Source of the DNA: Lepidodermella squamata
Lineage: Eukaryota; Gastrotricha
Assembly: GCA_047495785.1 (NCBI GenBank)
Contig: JBLDXI010000033.1
Span: 620,001-684,000 of the forward strand
Direction of reading: 5' to 3'
DNA length: 64,000 bases
A model generated the notes under the pieces. The model was not told the DNA's origin. It saw nothing but the letters and a program-made list of their open reading frames with translations, and ran no database searches. Shown here piece after piece: positions 58,810 to 64,000 of the stretch; position 1 is the first letter of the stretch, and each line of letters begins with the position of its first letter. Position numbers and translations under genes: made by a program.

Positions 58810-60591
58810 ATGGCAGAATCTTCTTCAACTAATACCTCTGAAGTCGAATCTAGCGGTGAATTGGCACCTCGGACTAATTTTGCTATTGATCCGACATCAG
58901 TTCGGGACGAATATTCTCGTTTTGTGAGCGAAGTTATCCATGCATCTGTTCCACCCGGCGGTGGCAGTCTCTCTGTCACTGGGCAAGATGACGCCTCATC
59001 TGCTGCGGGAAGGGGGTTTATTCGTTCTTTTGTCGCGGAGGAATATGTCGCAGATATCCAATCTTTGTCGTCAAATGAAGCCGACGATCGCAACTCACCC
59101 GATCGCGGGGCGCACATTCTTCATGAAAAGCCTCTCGAATTGGAAGTAGAAGCTCCGGATGAAGCTGAAGCAGTGGCTCAAGAAAAAGTTGCTGAGTTGG
59201 AAACCAGCGCGTTAAATGCATCCGTCGACCGTAGCCGTAGGTCGTCGATCTCTCCGAGTGCCATATCGCAAGATTTAGACGCATTTGAACTTCATAATTA
59301 TCCTAGCAATGTTTTCATGATGAGCGAAGCCGCCAAACCGATTTACATGCGGCACGGCAATGAGGACAGGCTGATCCCCTTGGCGGGAGTCATGCAAGCT
59401 CTCGTCTCGTTCGTTAACGATACTGGGGGTGATATCCTTCAAGCGATTGAAGGTGACGGTGGAGCGTCTATCGTTTTCTACATGCCGAAGCATTTGACAA
59501 TTGTTGGTGTTGTTCGGGGGCATGAAACTGCGCCGCAAATTCGTGTTCGGCTATCGTACATGTATAACCAACTCCTGACTTTGATTTCACCTGTGCAACT
59601 CGACTCGCTGTACTCACGGCGCGTGAATTACGACTTACGTCGAAGCTTAGTAGGCGAAACTCGCATTTTAACGCAGTTATGGGACTGGATGGACAACGAT
59701 ATTGGTCATTTGCTATGTGCTGCCGCCTGTTTACCCGTTTCATCCGTCGTGCGAGATCACCTATCCTCGACCTTGGCTCATTACTGCAAGAAACAAAAAG
59801 TATGTTTTGTATCTAGCAAGTTACTTGATAGCGATGGACTTTATTGCTAGGTTTTGTTTGGAATGGTTCTAGCTGGGTTGCGGCTTGTAACAATCGTAAG
59901 GCATAATCGATGTCCGCGTTTGAACCCTCTTGACCTTCAGCTGCTGATCAACCTGGTACGAAGCAGCAGCCAATCAGGCGTGACTGGCGCCGAGTTCTGG
60001 GTCCCAGTTTGCCTGCCGCGCCTCGACGAATCAGCCTACGTCCATGCTTACGTGTCTCACTTGGACGAAGCGTCTGATCTAACTCTTGTGCTTATCTCAG
60101 CGGACGGCAATCAGTTCTACTCGTTGTGCGAATGTCGGCGCAAAATCGTCGACCGGCTCAGTAATCAAAACACAGCGTTCGTCGAGTTGAAAAAGGCTGC
60201 AGCTGAAGGGTCGGTTTCAGCGTCTCGGGTCGGCATCCCTGAGCTATGGCATTTCACCTATAAAAGCCGACCGTTGTCCCAATACACAATGGCCCGTTTC
60301 GATATGCCATACAACCGGCCTGATACGAAACAAGAGCTACTTGAGTTGTACCGAAGGACGAACCATTTACTCCATGTTGAAGCCAGCGCGAATGTCCAGC
60401 CGAGGAGTGTAGTATTCCTTTCGACCAGTTCTGCGTCTTGTCTCGGATGGCTGCGGGAGCAATTCGAACTGTATGTGGTTTTCTCGCCTCTAGTCACGAA
60501 AGAATCGGCGGTAACGATGACATCCCGGTTGATAAATTGGGCCAAGCAAGAGGAGTCGACGTTATTCGTCGTTTCCACGCCTACTTTCTAG
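58810..60591 (+). CDS. MON1: Vacuolar fusion protein MON1
   Basis: Exons 58810-59799 and 59851-60591, split by a 51-bp phase-0 intron, give 576 residues. The acidic, disordered N terminus is followed by the first longin-like domain (MSEAAKPIYMRHGNEDRLIP, VMQALVSFVNDTGGDILQAI, VRLSYMYNQLLTLIS, RVNYDLRRSLVGET) and then the second (GMVLAGLRLVTIVR, FWVPVCLPRLDESAYVHAYV). These blocks are diagnostic of MON1 (C. elegans SAND-1), which with CCZ1 activates Rab7 on maturing endosomes and autophagosomes. Length and order match the family. It converges with the ING-like gene, with 392 bp between their stops. Confidence 0.96.
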
Positions 60592-60714
60592 TGCAATTCC
60601 GTCGAGTTATATTTATTGCTGATGCTAATTTTAATTATTCGTTCCAATATTTGCCTGTAATATCTTCAACTGATTGAAAAATTGTGCTTCGTTAATTATT
60701 ATTTTTATGACACG

Positions 60715-60720
60715 AATAAA
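60715..60720 (+). terminator. Poly(A) signal of MON1
   Basis: AATAAA lies 123 nt after the MON1 stop, in the tail-to-tail spacer with the ING-like gene. Confidence 0.6.
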
Positions 60721-60952
60721 AAATTGGACTTGTGAATCAGACTTCATTTATTAGAATATTCCGTAGAGATAAAAAAGATAATACAGAATATGTACAGATT
60801 TCTTCCGGACAGACGAAATTGACAGACACCACGATTGCATAATTTCTCGTTACAATAAGATTTTCAAGTGCGCGATTTAATATCAAATAGCGGCAGCGAA
60901 ATTTCTGAGGCAACCAACCAACAACTAAAAGATGAATGAGATAGCAACAGTG

Positions 60953-60958
60953 TTTATT
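60953..60958 (-). terminator. Poly(A) signal of the ING-like gene
   Basis: TTTATT on the plus strand (AATAAA on the minus strand) lies 25 nt after the ING-like stop. Confidence 0.6.
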
Positions 60959-60983
60959 TTTATTCCAATTTTTCTAGCTAGCT

Positions 60984-62916
60984 TCATCTGAGATCGGCTC
61001 GTTTGACGTTGGGCTTGTCGCCGCGGCAGCCCGGGCAGTACCACCGGCCTTTCGGCTTCGTTGTCAGACTGACGCAGCTGAAGTGGAACCACTGCATCGG
61101 ACAGTTGTTGTTGTCACATCCAACCATTTCGCCATACGAAACCTAAAAAATCAACGTAACAAATTAATTGAAATCCTTCAAATATTTTGAAAATTTTGAA
61201 ATTAAGCCAAGAAAAACGATATTCGATGAAATGTCCCGGTCTAAGATGTAAAATATCTCACTTGTTTGCAGACGCAGTAGAGCTGCTCGTCGACTTCCTG
61301 ATCCATCGAATCAGCGACATCGGCGTTGACTGAAGCTGACGAACTGCCGCCATTGTTGCCACCGAAATTTGCGCCCCGGTTGCCGCGTTGGCTCGACCCA
61401 CCCGCTTTGTTATTCGAAGAAGCTGCAGCGCCGCGAGTTTGAGACGAAGTCCCGCCGCGTGTTGTGGTTGTTGCGACTGAGGCCTGGCTTTCGGAGAACG
61501 AATCATGCTTCTGCCGCCGCAGTGCAGTCGGTTCAATTCCACGACTGCTCTGACGACCGGGTCGGTTGTGACGTTCTTGATTTCGAGTTCGCCGATCTTA
61601 AAAAAGCAGTTGTACAAATGTTAAGAAATAGCTTCGAATTTGAAAATTATGAAAAAATATCGCTCGGATTTTGACGGAACCGAGTGACAAATTACAAATT
61701 CTCAAGTTGAAATTCTGTAATTCTCACCATGCTTTGACCTGGCTGCCGAAGAAACGATGCCCTTGCCACGTTCCGGCTGTTTGCCTTTCCTGCCCGCACT
61801 CGCCGGTTCGATACGAGACCGCGGCGGGCGGCCGATTCTGCCTCGCCGCGGCTCGGAAGCCCCGGTTCGATGAGCAGCATTACTGTCATTCGTCGTATCG
61901 TCATCGCCACTCTCCTTATCCGCGCCATCCGAGCCCGAGCCAGACTGGTCCATGGACCGCAGCGACGACTCGCCATCAGAATTCTGCACATCCTCCTGCT
62001 CGTTACTACTTTCGCAACTTTCATTCGAATCGTTGTTGTTGTTAGCCGCGGCGTGTTTGCCTCGAGTTGGCCGTTGATCGGCTGTTGACGTCGACGGGCT
62101 GGTTGAATTTGTACCGGCGGTCGCTGCCCGAGTTGGCGAGCCGCGTTTATCAGCTGCGCCGGGGCGAGATCGAAAGTTAGGCGAGGAACTAGGCGAAAAC
62201 AACGAAGAATCGGCCTGATCGCAATTTTCTGAAAAAATAATCGAAAAAATTAGCAAAACTTATAAGTCATCAAGCCAAATCATGTAGAGCATAATTCATC
62301 GGATAAATTTTGTTAGAGGTTTTTAATTACCGTAGAAAGGGGTAATTTTCGACAAAATCTAACAATAAGGATGAAAATTCTGAAATTTGAACGTGAAAAC
62401 AATATTTACGAAGGTTGTCGAGATCGTCATCGAGCGTACGCCGCCGGGTTTCGACAATTTCTGCCATTCGATGCGCCGCTGCCATTTTCTGCTGAACAAC
62501 ATCGCCCAGCTCTTCCATAGCCGCGGCTAGGTTTCGCTTCAACGCGTCGTTTTTCGTAGCCGTGCGTTTCGCATCAGAATCTTCGCCGTCGTCCCATGCG
62601 CAACTCATCGACGATTCACTCGTTTCTTTCATGCTCATACTGCTGGTGTTGTTAGACTTGCCATTTTTCGAAGCATTCGCTAGTTGAGTCTTCAAATGCT
62701 CGATTTGTTTCAAAAGTCCTGCCGCCAAAAAATTGATAGGATAAAGTTCAAATTTGAACGGTAAAAATTACTTGCAACATCGACGTCCAATTCACGTATT
62801 CGACTAAGGTAAGGTTGAAGTTGATTCGGCAAGTTTTGCATACAATCGAGGTAGTCATCCAGGTACGAAGCTGCGCATAGCTTTTGCACAGCTTCCCGAT
62901 TGACTAAATTAGCCAT
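60984..62916 (-). CDS. ING-family PHD-finger protein
   Basis: Exons 62916-62772, 62718-62410, 62228-61728, 61596-61262 and 61142-60984 give about 482 residues. The N-terminal ING helix region is recognisable ([30 protein letters not shown]). A long acidic, Ser/Asn-rich linker and a basic stretch follow. The C terminus is a complete C4HC3 PHD finger: [20 protein letters not shown], then [11 protein letters not shown] and WYCPGC. In the family this finger reads H3K4me3 and the protein recruits HAT or HDAC complexes. VSYGEM and the W before FHFSC fit ING1/2/4/5 rather than ING3, but the subtype is not settled. The linker makes it longer than vertebrate ING proteins. It begins 82 bp after the RECQ5 stop on the same strand. 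Confidence 0.93.
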
Positions 62917-62925
62917 CTTAAAAAC

Positions 62926-62927
62926 CT
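62926..62927 (-). promoter_or_regulatory. Splice acceptor between RECQ5 and the ING-like gene
   Basis: The minus strand reads gcatttttag nine bases before the ING-like ATG and about 71 nt after the RECQ5 stop. A second ttttaag abuts the ATG directly. There is too little room for a separate promoter, so a trans-spliced downstream cistron is likely. Confidence 0.55.
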
Positions 62928-62998
62928 AAAAATGCAAGGCGAATTATCAAAACCAATGCATATTTCATCAAAAACTAATAAAAGAACAAAAATTCTCT

Positions 62999-64000
62999 TC
63001 AGTTGAGTTTTCGTTTTTTAACGAAAGACGAAGCCAGCGAAAATCCTGAATAGGCCGGAGGGGCGCTGTTGCTAATAGGACTTTTTCGCTTTTGAGTCGA
63101 TGTCGATGCAGATGAAGTCGAAGCTCCAGCGCCTCGCCGTAATGCGAACTGCTGGGCAATCACACTTTTCAACTCAGATTTCGCGTGTTGTTCCATGTTC
63201 GACTTATTGTACCGGGAATAACCGCCATCTTCTTCGTCCTCATCACCGCCGTGGTCGTAGCCAAACATTTTCTTCTTATGTTTCGCTAAACCGATGAATT
63301 CATCAAAATCCTCCGCGTCTGAATCAGCATCTCGCCGGTCGTTTTTGCCACGATTTGTCAATTTAGCCGCTTCACTTCGGCTCATGCCCATCTTTTGCCA
63401 CGCCTGGTAGCTAGCGAGCTTTTTCGTAGATTCCTCAGCGCTTTCTTTGTTCTTGCAAAAATCGCAATGTTTGTTGCAATTCGGCTTCGAATCGCCAAAG
63501 TAACGAGCAATAGACCAATGACGGCATTGGGCTGTCTGACAAAAATCGACTAGGGCTTCAAAGGAGGCTTTCACAGCTTTTTCGTGCATTACATACTTTT
63601 CCGTCGCTCCTTCTCTGTCCTACAAAACATACAATCATATAAGGCCGGATTAATCAGCGCCTTGTTTACTTTTTTAGCTGTTAGTTCTTGCGCTAAAAGA
63701 TAACCGGCTAGGTCTTTATCCTCGGTTGAGAAGTACAACCGACACACAGATTGTTTGCCATCACGCCCGGCTCGACCAGATTCTTGGTAGTAGGCAGCCA
63801 TGGCCGTTGGTAGATTCCAGTGAACAACGCATCTGACATCTGGCTTGTCGACGCCCATGCCAAAACTGATTGTCGCTACTATCACAGCACATTTATTGTT
63901 CGACCAGTCAGTTTGAGACTGGGCACGTTCTTTCTCCTTTAATCCGGCATGGTAAGCCTTAGCCGGAATATTTGCGAGTTGAAGGTCCTTCGCCAACTGA
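62999..64000 (-). CDS. RECQL5: RecQ-family DNA helicase, RECQ5-like (3' part; continues past window end)
   Basis: Exon 64000-63670 (open to the window edge) and exon 63619-62999 are separated by a 50-bp intron. Visible are the second RecA-like lobe ([34 protein letters not shown]), helicase motif VI ([12 protein letters not shown]) and the RecQ zinc-binding region ([12 protein letters not shown], then [10 protein letters not shown]). The sequence after the zinc region is charged, with no winged-helix RQC or HRDC domain evident, as in RECQ5. RECQ5 helicases act in replication-transcription conflict control and recombination. The ATPase lobe with the Walker motif lies beyond the window. Confidence 0.93.

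Noticed and set aside
1-64000. tRNA, rRNA or snRNA genes
   Set aside because: I looked for B-box-like GGTTCGAANCC and other landmarks and saw no convincing candidate; a covariance-model search would be decisive.

Overview
This is eukaryotic, metazoan DNA: spliced genes with short GT-AG introns (often 50-70 bp, acceptors of the tttcag/ttttag type), A+T-rich non-coding DNA and a dense but TE-rich layout. The organism cannot be named from sequence alone. A compact ecdysozoan, most likely a nematode or nematode-like lineage, fits best. Several same-strand gene pairs are separated by only about 80-140 bp with a splice acceptor just upstream of the second ATG, as in operons resolved by spliced-leader trans-splicing, and histone H1 has an INAHLR core. 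A BCL9/Legless homologue argues against a standard rhabditid nematode.

Layout, left to right: 0-2.2 kb, 5' part of a leucine-rich-repeat gene (minus). 3.5-9.7 kb, a seven-exon PLEKHA-like PH-domain adaptor (minus), directly behind ribosomal protein S10 (9.9-10.6 kb, minus). 10.6-12.9 kb, intergenic with an intact-ended hAT MITE. 13-17.3 kb, a carboxyltransferase-like gene closely followed by an EDEM2 mannosidase-like gene (plus). 17.7-23.5 kb, two tandem nucleobindin genes. 23.9-27.2 kb, a small secreted helical protein and a CUB/trypsin-like protease. 27.8-28.5 kb, histone H1. 28.9-36.7 kb, an accessory stretch with an unknown membrane protein (minus), a PIF/Harbinger remnant, palindromic repeat elements, and an unfamiliar PB1-domain gene followed by two small unknown genes. 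37.1-45.8 kb, a TUT1/Star-PAP-like terminal nucleotidyltransferase (minus) whose two large introns hold hAT-, Tc1/mariner- and Copia-like debris. 47.8-53.2 kb, a BCL9/Legless-like gene (minus), followed by 5.6 kb of microsatellite-rich non-coding DNA. 58.8-60.6 kb, MON1 (plus). 61.0-64.0 kb, an ING-family PHD protein and RECQ5 helicase (minus), only 82 bp apart.

Functional themes are mostly housekeeping: translation (RPS10), ER quality control and secretory calcium binding (EDEM2-like, nucleobindins), chromatin and genome maintenance (H1, ING, RECQ5), RNA tailing (TUT1-like), Rab7-stage endosome maturation (MON1) and Wnt co-activation (BCL9-like). No single novel pathway is evident. The most interesting items are the operon-like pairs, the BCL9-like gene, the carboxyltransferase-like protein with a degraded C-terminal catalytic half, the PB1 gene cluster, and the fold-back repeats built from short repeated words.

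All exon boundaries were placed by eye from GT-AG sites and reading phase. Family names come from recognised motifs, not from a database search.
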